Position numbers and translations under genes: made by a program. DNA of 64,000 nucleotides from Actinocrispum wychmicini. Lineage in GTDB: Bacteria; Actinomycetota; Actinomycetes; Mycobacteriales; Pseudonocardiaceae. A model generated the notes under the pieces. The model was not told the origin of the DNA and did not search any database. It saw only the letters and a program-made list of their open reading frames with translations. The stretch lies in the NCBI RefSeq assembly GCF_004345645.1, contig NZ_SLWS01000008.1:372001-436000 (forward strand), given 5' to 3'. Below are positions 53,040-60,646 of this stretch, piece by piece (positions within the stretch are counted from its first letter, which is position 1; every line of letters starts with the position of its first letter).

Positions 53040-53081
53040 ACTAGACGGACCAGTACTCAGCTGAGTACTGTACGGTCTAGT
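53040..53081. promoter_or_regulatory. 42-bp nested palindrome, TetR operator
   Basis: The centre CAGTACTCAGCTGAGTACTG (53051-53070) is a perfect 20-bp palindrome. Outer arms ACTAGAC (53040-53046) and GTCTAGT (53075-53081) are placed symmetrically around the same centre; only the four bases between each fail to pair. It lies directly before the TetR gene and the divergent DUF998-DUF1905 operon, so it is probably bound by two TetR dimers. Confidence 0.75.
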
Positions 53082-53119
53082 TCTCACAGACCCGTCGACC
53101 TGGTGAAAAGGTGAGTCCG

Positions 53120-53758
53120 ATGGCTCAGGTTTTGCAACGGCCGGTGTGCGACCCGGCTACGAACGTGACCCGTTCCCTGCTCGGCTACGGCGTCCTCGCC
53201 GGCCCGTTCTACGTGCTTGTGTCCCTGCTGCAGGCACTGACCACGCAGGGGTTCGACCTGACCCGGCACGAGTGGAGCCTGCTCGCGACCGGCCCCGCCG
53301 GCTGGATCCAGATCGCGAACCTGGTGCTGAGCGGCCTGATGGTGGTCGCGGCCGCGGTCGGCATGCGCCGAACAGGCCTGAAATGGGGGCCGTTGCTGGT
53401 TGCCGGGTACGGCGTCGGCATGGTCGCCGCGGGCGTCTTCACCGCCGATCCCGCCGACGGCTTCCCGGTCGGCACACCCGCCGGACGGGCGACTTCCGTG
53501 TCGTGGCACGGAATGGCGCACCTGGTCGCCGGGAGTGTCGGCTTCCTGTGCCTGATCGCGGCGTGCTTCGTGCTGGCCCGAACGGGTCTGGCTGTGTTCT
53601 CGCGGATCACGGGTGTGGTGTTCTTCGCGGCGTTCGCGGGGATCGCGTCGGCCGCCGGGAACGTGGCGGTTAACCTTGCTTTCACCGCCGCGGTCGTGCT
53701 GGCCTCGGCGTGGCTGGCTGTCGTGTCCGTGCGGTTGTACCGGGGAGTAACGCGATGA
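53120..53758 (+). CDS. DUF998 family membrane protein
   Basis: The 212-residue protein has six hydrophobic segments (YGVLAGPFYVLVSLLQALT to AAVVLASAWLAVVSVRL) and motifs of DUF998: GPAGWIQIANLVLSGLM, FTADPADGFPVG and HGMAHLVAGSVGFLCL. Function unknown. AAGG before the ATG at 53120 supports this start over the GTG at 53111. It overlaps the DUF1905 gene by ATGA, so the two are coupled, and the operon faces the TetR gene. Confidence 0.75.
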   Translation: MAQVLQRPVCDPATNVTRSLLGYGVLAGPFYVLVSLLQALTTQGFDLTRHEWSLLATGPAGWIQIANLVLSGLMVVAAAVGMRRTGLKWGPLLVAGYGVGMVAAGVFTADPADGFPVGTPAGRATSVSWHGMAHLVAGSVGFLCLIAACFVLARTGLAVFSRITGVVFFAAFAGIASAAGNVAVNLAFTAAVVLASAWLAVVSVRLYRGVTR

Positions 53759-54186
53759 AGTTCCGTACCACTGTCGAACTGGGCGGCAAGACCGCGACCG
53801 GCATCGCCGTGCCGGACGACATCGTCGACGGCTTCGACGCGGGCAAGCGGCCCGCCGTGAAGATCACGATCGAGGGCTTCACGTACCGGACCACGGTCGC
53901 GCGGATGGGCGGCCGGTACATGGTCCCGTTGAGCGCGGAGAACCGGACCGCGGCCGGGGTCGAGGCCGGTGCCGAAGTCGAAGTGCGGATCGAGTTGGAC
54001 ACCGAGCCGCGCGTGGTCACCGTGCCGGACGACTTCGCCGCAGCACTGGGCGAGGCGCGGCCGGCGTTCGACCGGATGTCGTACAGCCACCAGAAGGAGT
54101 GGGTCCGGTCAATTGAGGACGCCAAGTCGGCGGCGACCCGCGAGCGGCGGATCGCCAAGGCCGTCAGTGAGATTCGGGCGAAATAG
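53755..54186 (+). CDS. DUF1905/YdeI-type protein
   Basis: The 143-residue protein has the DUF1905 beta-barrel segment (KFRTTVELGGKTATGIAVPDDIV, FTYRTTVARMGGRYMVPLS) followed by a helical YdeI/OmpD-associated-like C-terminus (SYSHQKEWVRSIEDAKSAATRERRIAKAVSEIR). Function unknown; the C-terminal motif is associated with stress or bacteriocin-protection proteins. Translation is coupled to the DUF998 gene. The 3' end overlaps the convergent methyltransferase by 23 bases. Confidence 0.75.
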   Translation: MKFRTTVELGGKTATGIAVPDDIVDGFDAGKRPAVKITIEGFTYRTTVARMGGRYMVPLSAENRTAAGVEAGAEVEVRIELDTEPRVVTVPDDFAAALGEARPAFDRMSYSHQKEWVRSIEDAKSAATRERRIAKAVSEIRAK

Positions 54187-54823
54187 CTTCGATGTTCGTG
54201 AACAGGGCGTGCCAGCGTCGCCACTGCGGCCGCTGCGGGTCCGGGGACGACGTGATGTCGTGCAGTTTCAGCGTCTCGTTGGCGAAGGACGTGACCTCGT
54301 CCCGGGTCAGCGGCCAGGGCGGGCCCTCGTCCAGTGGTTCCCCGTCCAGTGGTTCACTGTCGTCCCGGACGCCGGCGACGACGAACAGCGTCCCGCCGGG
54401 CGCGACGAGCTCGCCGATCCGGTCGATGGCGTCGGCCCGCAGGCGCAGTGGCAGGGACTGGACGGTCCGGATCTCCACCACCAGGTCGAACGAGCCGCGC
54501 CAGCCGTCCGGCAGGTTCAGCAGGTCGCCGGTGAGGTAGTGCACCTTCGAGTCGGGGAACTGGGCACGGGCCTGCCGGATGGCGGTCGCGGAGGAGTCGA
54601 AGGCCACGGTGTCGTAACCGAGCGAGGCGAGGAACTCCGCGTCATGGCCCAGGCCGCAGCCGACGACGATCGCGGTCCGGCCGACGCCGGGCGGAGCCCA
54701 GTGGGTCAGCAGGTCGTAGGCGGCGCCCGCATCCCACGGCACGGTCGCCTCGCCCTGCTCGGCGACCGCGTATCTGTGCTCGAACCAGCCCGTCGGGTCA
54801 GCCAGCGGATCCGGTGTGGTCAT
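54164..54823 (-). CDS. Class I SAM methyltransferase, thiopurine-type
   Basis: This 219-residue methyltransferase begins DPTGWFEHRYAVAEQGEATVPWD, has motif I IVVGCGLGHDAEFLASLGYDTVAFD and post-motifs VVEIRTVQSLP. The WDAGAAYDLL and the acidic N-terminal pattern match the thiopurine/thiocyanate methyltransferase-like group. Substrate unknown. It is divergent from the DinB gene and the shared promoter contains a 10-bp inverted repeat. Confidence 0.7.
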   Translation of the reverse strand: MTTPDPLADPTGWFEHRYAVAEQGEATVPWDAGAAYDLLTHWAPPGVGRTAIVVGCGLGHDAEFLASLGYDTVAFDSSATAIRQARAQFPDSKVHYLTGDLLNLPDGWRGSFDLVVEIRTVQSLPLRLRADAIDRIGELVAPGGTLFVVAGVRDDSEPLDGEPLDEGPPWPLTRDEVTSFANETLKLHDITSSPDPQRPQWRRWHALFTNIEAISPESH

Positions 54824-54864
54824 CCTTCAGCCCCCTTTGCGCGTGGTCACCGTACCCGACTTTT

Positions 54865-54891
54865 CATTGCGGTCGCGAAATGACCGCAATG
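54865..54891. promoter_or_regulatory. Perfect 10-bp inverted repeat in a divergent promoter
   Basis: CATTGCGGTC (54865-54874) and GACCGCAATG (54882-54891) are a perfect inverted repeat with a seven-base centre. It lies between the methyltransferase and the DinB gene. Neither gene encodes a regulator, so the binding protein is elsewhere, possibly the TetR at 55444. Confidence 0.5.
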
Positions 54892-54940
54892 GCCTCTATC
54901 GTTGCTCTCAACAGGGAAAACAACGAAAGGTGGCCATATT

Positions 54941-55447
54941 ATGACCAGCACCCAGACCCTCACCGGCGAGCGGGCCGACCTGCTGCAGACGCTGCGCAAG
55001 CACCGCGGTTTCCTCCGGCAGACCGTAGCCGGGCTCACCGACGAGCAGGCCGCGACCCGCACCACGGTGAGCGAGCTGTGCCTGGGTGGACTGATCAAGC
55101 ACGTCGCCGCCACCGAGCGGGGCTGGGCCGGGTTCATCGTGGCCGGCGCCGAGGGCATGTTCGCCGAGCCGGCGGACTGGGAGAACGGGTTCAAGATGCT
55201 CGAGGGCGAGACCTTGGCGGGCCTGTTGGCGTCCTACGACGAGGTCGCCCAGAAGACCGACGACCTGGTCGCCTCCCTGCCCGACCTGGACGCGTCGCAC
55301 CCGTTGCCGGAAGCGCCGTGGTTCGAGCAGGGCGCACGGTGGTCTGCCCGGCGCTGCCTGCTGCACATCATCGCCGAGACCTCCCAGCACGCCGGCCACG
55401 CCGACATCCTCCGCGAGGCCATCGACGGCCAGAAGACCATGGGCTAA
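54941..55447 (+). CDS. DinB family protein
   Basis: The 168-residue four-helix protein fits the DinB/YfiT-like fold: LTGERADLLQTLRKHRGFLRQTV at the start, IKHVAATERGW (metal His) and HIIAETSQHAGHADILREAIDGQ at the end with the other His ligands. Such proteins bind zinc or nickel and often transfer small thiols such as mycothiol. ATG at 54941 has GAAAGG upstream. It ends 4 bases into the convergent TetR gene. Confidence 0.75.
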   Translation: MTSTQTLTGERADLLQTLRKHRGFLRQTVAGLTDEQAATRTTVSELCLGGLIKHVAATERGWAGFIVAGAEGMFAEPADWENGFKMLEGETLAGLLASYDEVAQKTDDLVASLPDLDASHPLPEAPWFEQGARWSARRCLLHIIAETSQHAGHADILREAIDGQKTMG

Positions 55448-56079
55448 GGGCGCATCGCCCGGACGATCGGGACGAAGTACAGGTCCACCAGCCGCTGGCG
55501 GCCCTCCGGTGAGTCCAGCGGCAGGACCGTCTCCGGGGTCAGGACCAGGGAGAGGACGTTGCGGGCGAGGAGTTCCGCGGCGGCGTCGATGTCTTCGTCG
55601 GGCAGGGCGACCCGCCCGGCGACGACCTCGGCGCGGATGTGCCCGGCGATCCAGTTGCGGGCCGCGGCGAGGAAGTCGCCCGCCTTGACGGTCAGGTACG
55701 GCAGCAGGAACTCGGGCTCGGTGCGCAGCAGCCGGGTCAGCAGCCGGTGCCCGCGCAGGAACGTCACGCAGAAGGTCAGGCCTTCGACGAGCTTGGCCTC
55801 GGGGGTGGGCTGGGCGGCGATGACCGCGTCCGCCTTGGTCAGGAACCGCCGCAGCTCCCGCATGATCAGCGCGTTGAGCAGCTGGTCCTTCTTGGCGAAG
55901 TAGCGGTAGATGGTGACCCGGGACAGGCCGACCCGGCGGGCCACGTCGTCGATGGTGAACCGGCGCAGCCCGAAGTCCTCGGCCTGTTCCAGGGCGGCGC
56001 CCAGGATCCGGTCGGTGTTCTCGTCCGCGGGCACGTCCGTGTCCATCGCCCGTTGGAGGAAGTCCCTGCCCGCTCGCAT
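55444..56079 (-). CDS. TetR family regulator
   Basis: The 211-residue TetR regulator has the HTH TDRILGAALEQAEDFGLRRFTIDDVARRVGLSRVTIYRYFAKKDQLLNALIM. It is divergent from the AurF-like gene, and the intergenic TTTACATCTTGACGG region probably holds its operator. The start is uncertain: ATG 56079, GTG 56082 or ATG 56046, none with a strong ribosome binding site. Confidence 0.75.
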   Translation of the reverse strand: MRAGRDFLQRAMDTDVPADENTDRILGAALEQAEDFGLRRFTIDDVARRVGLSRVTIYRYFAKKDQLLNALIMRELRRFLTKADAVIAAQPTPEAKLVEGLTFCVTFLRGHRLLTRLLRTEPEFLLPYLTVKAGDFLAAARNWIAGHIRAEVVAGRVALPDEDIDAAAELLARNVLSLVLTPETVLPLDSPEGRQRLVDLYFVPIVRAMRP

Positions 56080-56167
56080 CACCGCAGTTTACGTGCTTTA
56101 CATCTTGACGGAAGTTGTTACATGCGTTTCTCTGTAGGTGGCACATCGCGAGCCCGAGGAGACGCGG

Positions 56168-57061
56168 ATGGCGAAGACCAGCGACCGGGAGACCACGGCA
56201 CAACGGCTCCTGCAGTCCAGCGCGAAGCTGTCCTACGACCCGGTGGTCGACATCGACTGGGCCGCGCCCCTCGCCGAGGACAAGATGTTCATCCCGGAGC
56301 ACACCGTCTCCCTCTACGGCACCAAGCTGTGGGACGGGATGAGCCGCGAGCAGCGGATCGAACTGTCCAAACAGGAGATGGTGAACACGGTCAGCGTGGG
56401 CATCTGGTTCGAGATCATCCTGATGCAGATGCTGCTGCGGATGTCGTACCAACGCGACCCCACCACCCACCACGTGCGCTACGCGTTGACCGAGATCGCC
56501 GACGAGTGCCGGCACTCCACGATGTTCGCGATGCTGATCGACAAGGTCGGCGAGACCCCGTACCGCAACCACGCCCTGCTGCAACATCCCGCGCACGCGC
56601 TGCCGTTGATCCTGCGGGGCGCGCCGATGTGGGTGGCCACGTTGATCGGCGAGGAGATCTTCGACGCCGTGCAACGCGAGCACCTGCACGACGACTCGAT
56701 CCAGCCTCTGGTGCGAGCGGTCATGCGCATCCACGTCACCGAAGAGGCCCGGCACGTCCGGTACGCGCGTGAGGATCTGCTCCGCAAACTCGACCGCTCC
56801 AGCTGGCCTACGCGGGAGTTCACCCGTCATGTCGTGGCGGTCGGCGCTTTGCTGATGTGGCAACTGCTTGCCAGGCCGGCGCAGTACGCCCGCGCCGGCC
56901 TGCCGGATCCGCGCCGGGCGGCGGCCATCGCGCGGAACAACCCGCATCGGCGCGAGGTGATGACCGAAGCCTCCGGTCGTCTCGTGCGGTTCCTGCGTGA
57001 CGCCGACCTCATCGCCGGCCCCAGCCAAATGCTCTGGAAACGCGCCGGAATGCTGGCCTGA
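56168..57061 (+). CDS. AurF-like diiron oxygenase
   Basis: The 297-residue protein has the AurF/DUF diiron carboxylate pattern: IWFEIILMQMLLRMSY, a first E/DxxRH in TEIADECRHSTMFA, GEEIFDAVQ and a second ligand set in HVTEEARHVRYAREDLL. These provide a mu-oxo diiron site used by AurF-type N-oxygenases and related oxygenases. The substrate is unknown. GGAG before the ATG at 56168 favours it over the earlier GTG at 56138. No carrier or biosynthetic genes are nearby, so it may be a stand-alone enzyme controlled by the TetR gene upstream. Confidence 0.7.
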   Translation: MAKTSDRETTAQRLLQSSAKLSYDPVVDIDWAAPLAEDKMFIPEHTVSLYGTKLWDGMSREQRIELSKQEMVNTVSVGIWFEIILMQMLLRMSYQRDPTTHHVRYALTEIADECRHSTMFAMLIDKVGETPYRNHALLQHPAHALPLILRGAPMWVATLIGEEIFDAVQREHLHDDSIQPLVRAVMRIHVTEEARHVRYAREDLLRKLDRSSWPTREFTRHVVAVGALLMWQLLARPAQYARAGLPDPRRAAAIARNNPHRREVMTEASGRLVRFLRDADLIAGPSQMLWKRAGMLA

Positions 57062-57157
57062 TCACGTTTTCCGACTGACCCCACCTCGGCCGAGCGGTCG
57101 AGGTGGGTTGACGCATGTCCTCAGCTCGGATTATTGTTTCGTTAAGTGGAAGATAGT

Positions 57158-57172
57158 TTCCGCAATACGGAA
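57158..57172. promoter_or_regulatory. IclR-type operator before the glyoxylate operon
   Basis: TTCCG-CAATA-CGGAA is a perfect inverted repeat, lying two bases before the ribosome binding site of hyi. The shape matches operators of IclR-type repressors of purine/allantoin and glyoxylate genes in actinobacteria. No IclR gene is within the window. Confidence 0.55.
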
Positions 57173-57183
57173 TAGAGGAGCTG

Positions 57184-57990
57184 GTGGTGGGCCGTCGCTT
57201 TCGGTACGACGTGAACCTCTCGATCCTGTTCACCGAACTGGATCTGCTGCGTCGCGCGGGCGCGGCCAAGGCCGCCGGGTTCGGCGCGGTCGAGTTCTGG
57301 TGGCCGTTCGGCGTCGCCGTGCCCAGTGAGTCCGAAGTGGACGCTTTCGTGCGTTCGGTCCGGGACGAGGGTGTTCGCCTGGTCGGGCTGAACTTCTTCG
57401 CCGGTGACATGCCCGGCGGCGAGCGCGGGGTGCTCTCGAACCCGGCCCGGGTGACCGAGTTCCGGGACAACATCGCGGTCGCGGTCGAGATCGCGGAACA
57501 GTTGGGCTGCCGTGCCTTCAACGCGCTCTACGGCCTGCGGATCGACGGCGTGGCAGCGGCCGAGCAGGACGAGGTGGCGGCCGAGAACCTGGCCATCGCG
57601 GCCAAGGCGGTGAGCCGGATCGGCGGAGTCGTCCTCCTCGAACCGCTCAGCGCCGCGCCCGCGTACCCGCTGAAGACCGCCGCCGACGCACTGGCCGTGA
57701 TCGAGAAGTCCGGCACAGGGAACATCGCGCTGCTCGCCGACCTGTACCACCTGGCCGTCAACGGCGACGACCCGGACGACGTGATCGCGCGGCACACCGC
57801 GCGGATCGGGCACGTACAGATCGCCGACCACCCCGGCCGCAACGAGCCCGGCACCGGCGGCCTGGATCTCCAAGGCTACCTGAACCGCTTGGCGGACAAC
57901 GGATACGACGGCTGGATCGGCCTGGAGTACAAGCCCTCCGGCGCCAGCGCCGACAGCTTCGACTGGCTACCCCGTGGGGAGAGATCATGA
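57184..57990 (+). CDS. hyi: Hydroxypyruvate isomerase
   Basis: This 268-residue TIM-barrel isomerase (AP endonuclease 2 superfamily) has FRYDVNLSILFTELDLLRRAGAAKAAGFGAVEFWWPF, VGLNFFAGDMPGGERGVLS and ADLYHLAVNGDD with the metal ligands and HVQIADHPGRNEPGTG. It interconverts hydroxypyruvate and tartronate semialdehyde. AGAGGAG precedes the first GTG at 57184. It opens the operon hyi-glxR-gcl and overlaps glxR by ATGA. Confidence 0.85.
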   Translation: MVGRRFRYDVNLSILFTELDLLRRAGAAKAAGFGAVEFWWPFGVAVPSESEVDAFVRSVRDEGVRLVGLNFFAGDMPGGERGVLSNPARVTEFRDNIAVAVEIAEQLGCRAFNALYGLRIDGVAAAEQDEVAAENLAIAAKAVSRIGGVVLLEPLSAAPAYPLKTAADALAVIEKSGTGNIALLADLYHLAVNGDDPDDVIARHTARIGHVQIADHPGRNEPGTGGLDLQGYLNRLADNGYDGWIGLEYKPSGASADSFDWLPRGERS

Positions 57991-58865
57991 CAACAGTGGG
58001 ATTCATCGGCCTGGGCATCATGGGCGGCCCGATGGCCGGCCACCTGGTCGACGCCGGCCACGAGGTGACCGGCTACGACCTCGGCCCGGACGCGCTGGCC
58101 AGGCTCGCCGACGCGGGCGGCAAGACCGCGGGCAGCGTGGCCGAGGCGGTGACCGCAGCGGACGTCGTGATCACCATGCTGCCCAACCACCCGCACGTCG
58201 AAGAGGTCGTGCTCGGTGCCGACGGCGTGCTCGCCAACGCCCGCGAAGGCCTGCTGCTGATCGACATGAGCACGATCCGGCCGGAAAGCTCGCTCGCGAT
58301 CACCGAGGCCGGCAAGGCCAAAGGCGTGCGCGTGCTGGACGCGCCCGTGTCCGGCGGCGAGGCCGGCGCCAAGCAGGCCGCACTGTCCATCATGGTCGGT
58401 GGCGAGGCGGCGGACTTCGCCGCCGCCAAGCCGTTGTTCGACCAGGTCGGCAAGACCGTCGTGCACGTCGGCCCGCACGGCGCCGGACAGGTCGTGAAGG
58501 CCGCCAACCAGCTCGTGGTCGGCGGGACGTACGCCCTGGTCGCCGAGGCGATCGTGCTGCTCGAAGCGTCCGGTGTGGACGCCAAGACCGGGCTGGACGT
58601 GCTCGCCGGCGGCCTGGCCGCCAGCCGGATCCTGGACCTCAAGCGGGCGAGCATGGTGGACCGCCAGTTCGCCCCGGGCTTCTGGATCGACCTGCACCAC
58701 AAGGACATGGGCATCGCGCTGGCCGCCGCCCGGCAGGCCGACGTGAGCCTCCCGGTCACCGGGCTGGTGGCCCAGCTGGTGGCCGCCGCCCGCGCGATGG
58801 GCCACGGCGGGCTCGACCACTCGGCCCTGCTGAAAGTCACCGAAGCACTGTCCGGCCGCGGCTGA
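57987..58865 (+). CDS. glxR: 2-hydroxy-3-oxopropionate (tartronate semialdehyde) reductase
   Basis: This 292-residue beta-hydroxyacid dehydrogenase has the NADH motif VGFIGLGIMGGPMAGHLVDAGH, substrate loop DAPVSGGEAGA and catalytic Lys in GQVVKAANQLVVGG. It reduces tartronate semialdehyde to D-glycerate, the second step after glyoxylate carboligase. The gene overlaps hyi by ATGA, and gcl begins 13 bases after its stop. Confidence 0.85.
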   Translation: MTTVGFIGLGIMGGPMAGHLVDAGHEVTGYDLGPDALARLADAGGKTAGSVAEAVTAADVVITMLPNHPHVEEVVLGADGVLANAREGLLLIDMSTIRPESSLAITEAGKAKGVRVLDAPVSGGEAGAKQAALSIMVGGEAADFAAAKPLFDQVGKTVVHVGPHGAGQVVKAANQLVVGGTYALVAEAIVLLEASGVDAKTGLDVLAGGLAASRILDLKRASMVDRQFAPGFWIDLHHKDMGIALAAARQADVSLPVTGLVAQLVAAARAMGHGGLDHSALLKVTEALSGRG

Positions 58866-58878
58866 AGGGACCAGGAAG

Positions 58879-60594
58879 ATGGCCAAGATCCCCGTCATGC
58901 AGGCGGTCGTCGAAGTGCTCAAGTCCGAGGGCGTGGACACCGCGTTCGGCTGCCCCGGCGCCGCGATCCTGCCGCTGTACAAGGCGATGGAAGTCGTCGG
59001 CGGCATCGAGCACCTGATCGTCCGGCACGAGGAGGGCGCCACCCACATGGCCGACGGGTGGGCCCGCACCAACGGCCGGGTCGGCGTCGCGATCGGCACC
59101 AGCGGCCCGGCCGGCACGAACATGATCACCGGCCTGTACACCGCGCAGGCCGACTCGATCCCGATGATCTGTATCACCGGCCAGGCCGTCTCCACGAAGC
59201 TGCACCAGGAGGCGTTCCAGGCGGTCGACATCGTCGAGATCGCCAAGCCGGTCACCAAGTGGGCGGTGCAGGTCAAGGAGGCCGCGCAGGCGCCGTGGAT
59301 CTTCCGTGAGGCGTTCCGGGTGGCCCGGTCCGGACGCCCCGGCCCGGTGCTGATCGACCTGCCGTTGGACGTGCAGAAGCAGGAGATCGAGTGGGACGCC
59401 ACGATCGACGTGCCGCTGCCGGTGCCACGCGTCGAGCCGCACCTGCCGCGCGTCGAACGGGCACTGGACCTGCTGCTGGCGGCCGAACGCCCGCTGCTGC
59501 TCGCGGGCGGCGGCGTGATCCTCGGCGAGGCGCACGAGGAACTCCGTGAACTGGCGGAGTACCTGCAGATCCCGGTGCAGGCCACGCTGATGGGCAAGGG
59601 CGCGCTGGACGAGGACCACCCGTTGTACGCGGGGATGACCGGAATCCAGACGTCCCAACGGTACGGCAACGCGTCCTTTTTGGAGTCGGACCTGATCCTG
59701 GCGCTCGGCGCGCGGTTCGGCGACCGGCACACCGGCGACCTGGACACGTACCGCGGCACCCGGACGTTCATCCACGTGGACGTCGAGCCGACCCAGATCG
59801 GCCGGGTGTTCGGACCCGACCTCGGGATCGTCTCGGACACGAAACTGTTCCTCCAGGCCGTCCTGCGGCTCGCGCGGTCCCGGAACGTGACCCGCCAGCC
59901 GGGCGCGTGGGTCGCCCGCGTGCGGGAGTTGAAGGCGACGCTGACCCGACGCGAGGACTTCGACAACGTGCCCGTCAAGGCGCCCAGGGTGTTCAAGGAG
60001 ATCAACGAGTTCTACGGCCCGGACACGTACTTCGTGACCGCCATCGGCCTGTACCAGATCTGGTCCGGCCAACACCAACGGTCGCACAAGCCCCGGCACT
60101 ACCAGGTGTGCGGCCAGGCCGGCCCGCTCGGCTGGGAGATCCCGGCCGCGATCGGCGTCAAGAAGGCGCTCAAGAACAGTGATCCGCATGCCGAAGTCGT
60201 GGGTGTGGTCGGTGACTACTCCTTCCAGTTCCTGGTCGAGGAGCTGGCCGTGGCCGCCCAGTACGACGTGCCGTTCGTGCTGGTCATGCTGAACAACGAG
60301 TACCTCGGCCTGATCCGGATGGCCGAGGACCACGGCGGCTACGACATGAACTACGAGGTCGACATCCACTACGACCTGACCGGCTCGGACAACGTGAAGA
60401 TCATGGAGGCGTACGGCTGCTCCGGCCGGCGCGTGACCCAACCCGGCGAGATCGCCGACGCCCTGGCGTGGGCCCGCAAACAGGCCGAAGCCACCAGCCG
60501 CCCGGTGCTCGTGGAGATCATGATCGAGCGCGAGGCCAACACCGCCAACGGAGTGTCCATCGCGGCCATGCGGGAGTTCGAACCCCTCCCGTAA
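58879..60594 (+). CDS. gcl: Glyoxylate carboligase with unusual Glu51
   Basis: The 571-residue ThDP enzyme has the Gcl/AHAS architecture: the N-terminal domain starting FGCPGAAILPLYKAM, SGPAGTNMITGLYTAQADSIPMICITGQA, the FAD/central domain and the C-terminal ThDP domain with CGQAGPLGWEIPAAIGV and VGDYSFQFLVEELAV ... LNNEYLG. It should join two glyoxylates to tartronate semialdehyde with loss of CO2. Residue 51 is Glu in VRHEEGATHMADG; E. coli Gcl has Val51 there, so the catalytic context differs. It closes the hyi-glxR-gcl operon. Confidence 0.85.
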   Translation: MAKIPVMQAVVEVLKSEGVDTAFGCPGAAILPLYKAMEVVGGIEHLIVRHEEGATHMADGWARTNGRVGVAIGTSGPAGTNMITGLYTAQADSIPMICITGQAVSTKLHQEAFQAVDIVEIAKPVTKWAVQVKEAAQAPWIFREAFRVARSGRPGPVLIDLPLDVQKQEIEWDATIDVPLPVPRVEPHLPRVERALDLLLAAERPLLLAGGGVILGEAHEELRELAEYLQIPVQATLMGKGALDEDHPLYAGMTGIQTSQRYGNASFLESDLILALGARFGDRHTGDLDTYRGTRTFIHVDVEPTQIGRVFGPDLGIVSDTKLFLQAVLRLARSRNVTRQPGAWVARVRELKATLTRREDFDNVPVKAPRVFKEINEFYGPDTYFVTAIGLYQIWSGQHQRSHKPRHYQVCGQAGPLGWEIPAAIGVKKALKNSDPHAEVVGVVGDYSFQFLVEELAVAAQYDVPFVLVMLNNEYLGLIRMAEDHGGYDMNYEVDIHYDLTGSDNVKIMEAYGCSGRRVTQPGEIADALAWARKQAEATSRPVLVEIMIEREANTANGVSIAAMREFEPLP

Positions 60595-60605
60595 GGGAGA
60601 CGGGG

Positions 60606-60640
60606 TCACCGGCGCGGAGAATGGGTTGCCGCGCCGGTGA
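60606..60640. terminator. Bidirectional hairpin terminator
   Basis: TCACCGGCGCGG (60606-60617) pairs with CCGCGCCGGTGA (60629-60640): a perfect 12-bp stem with an 11-base loop. It begins 12 bases after gcl's stop and ends just before the convergent DUF4239 gene. TCTT follows on the plus strand. Confidence 0.75.
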
Positions 60641-60646
60641 TCTTCG

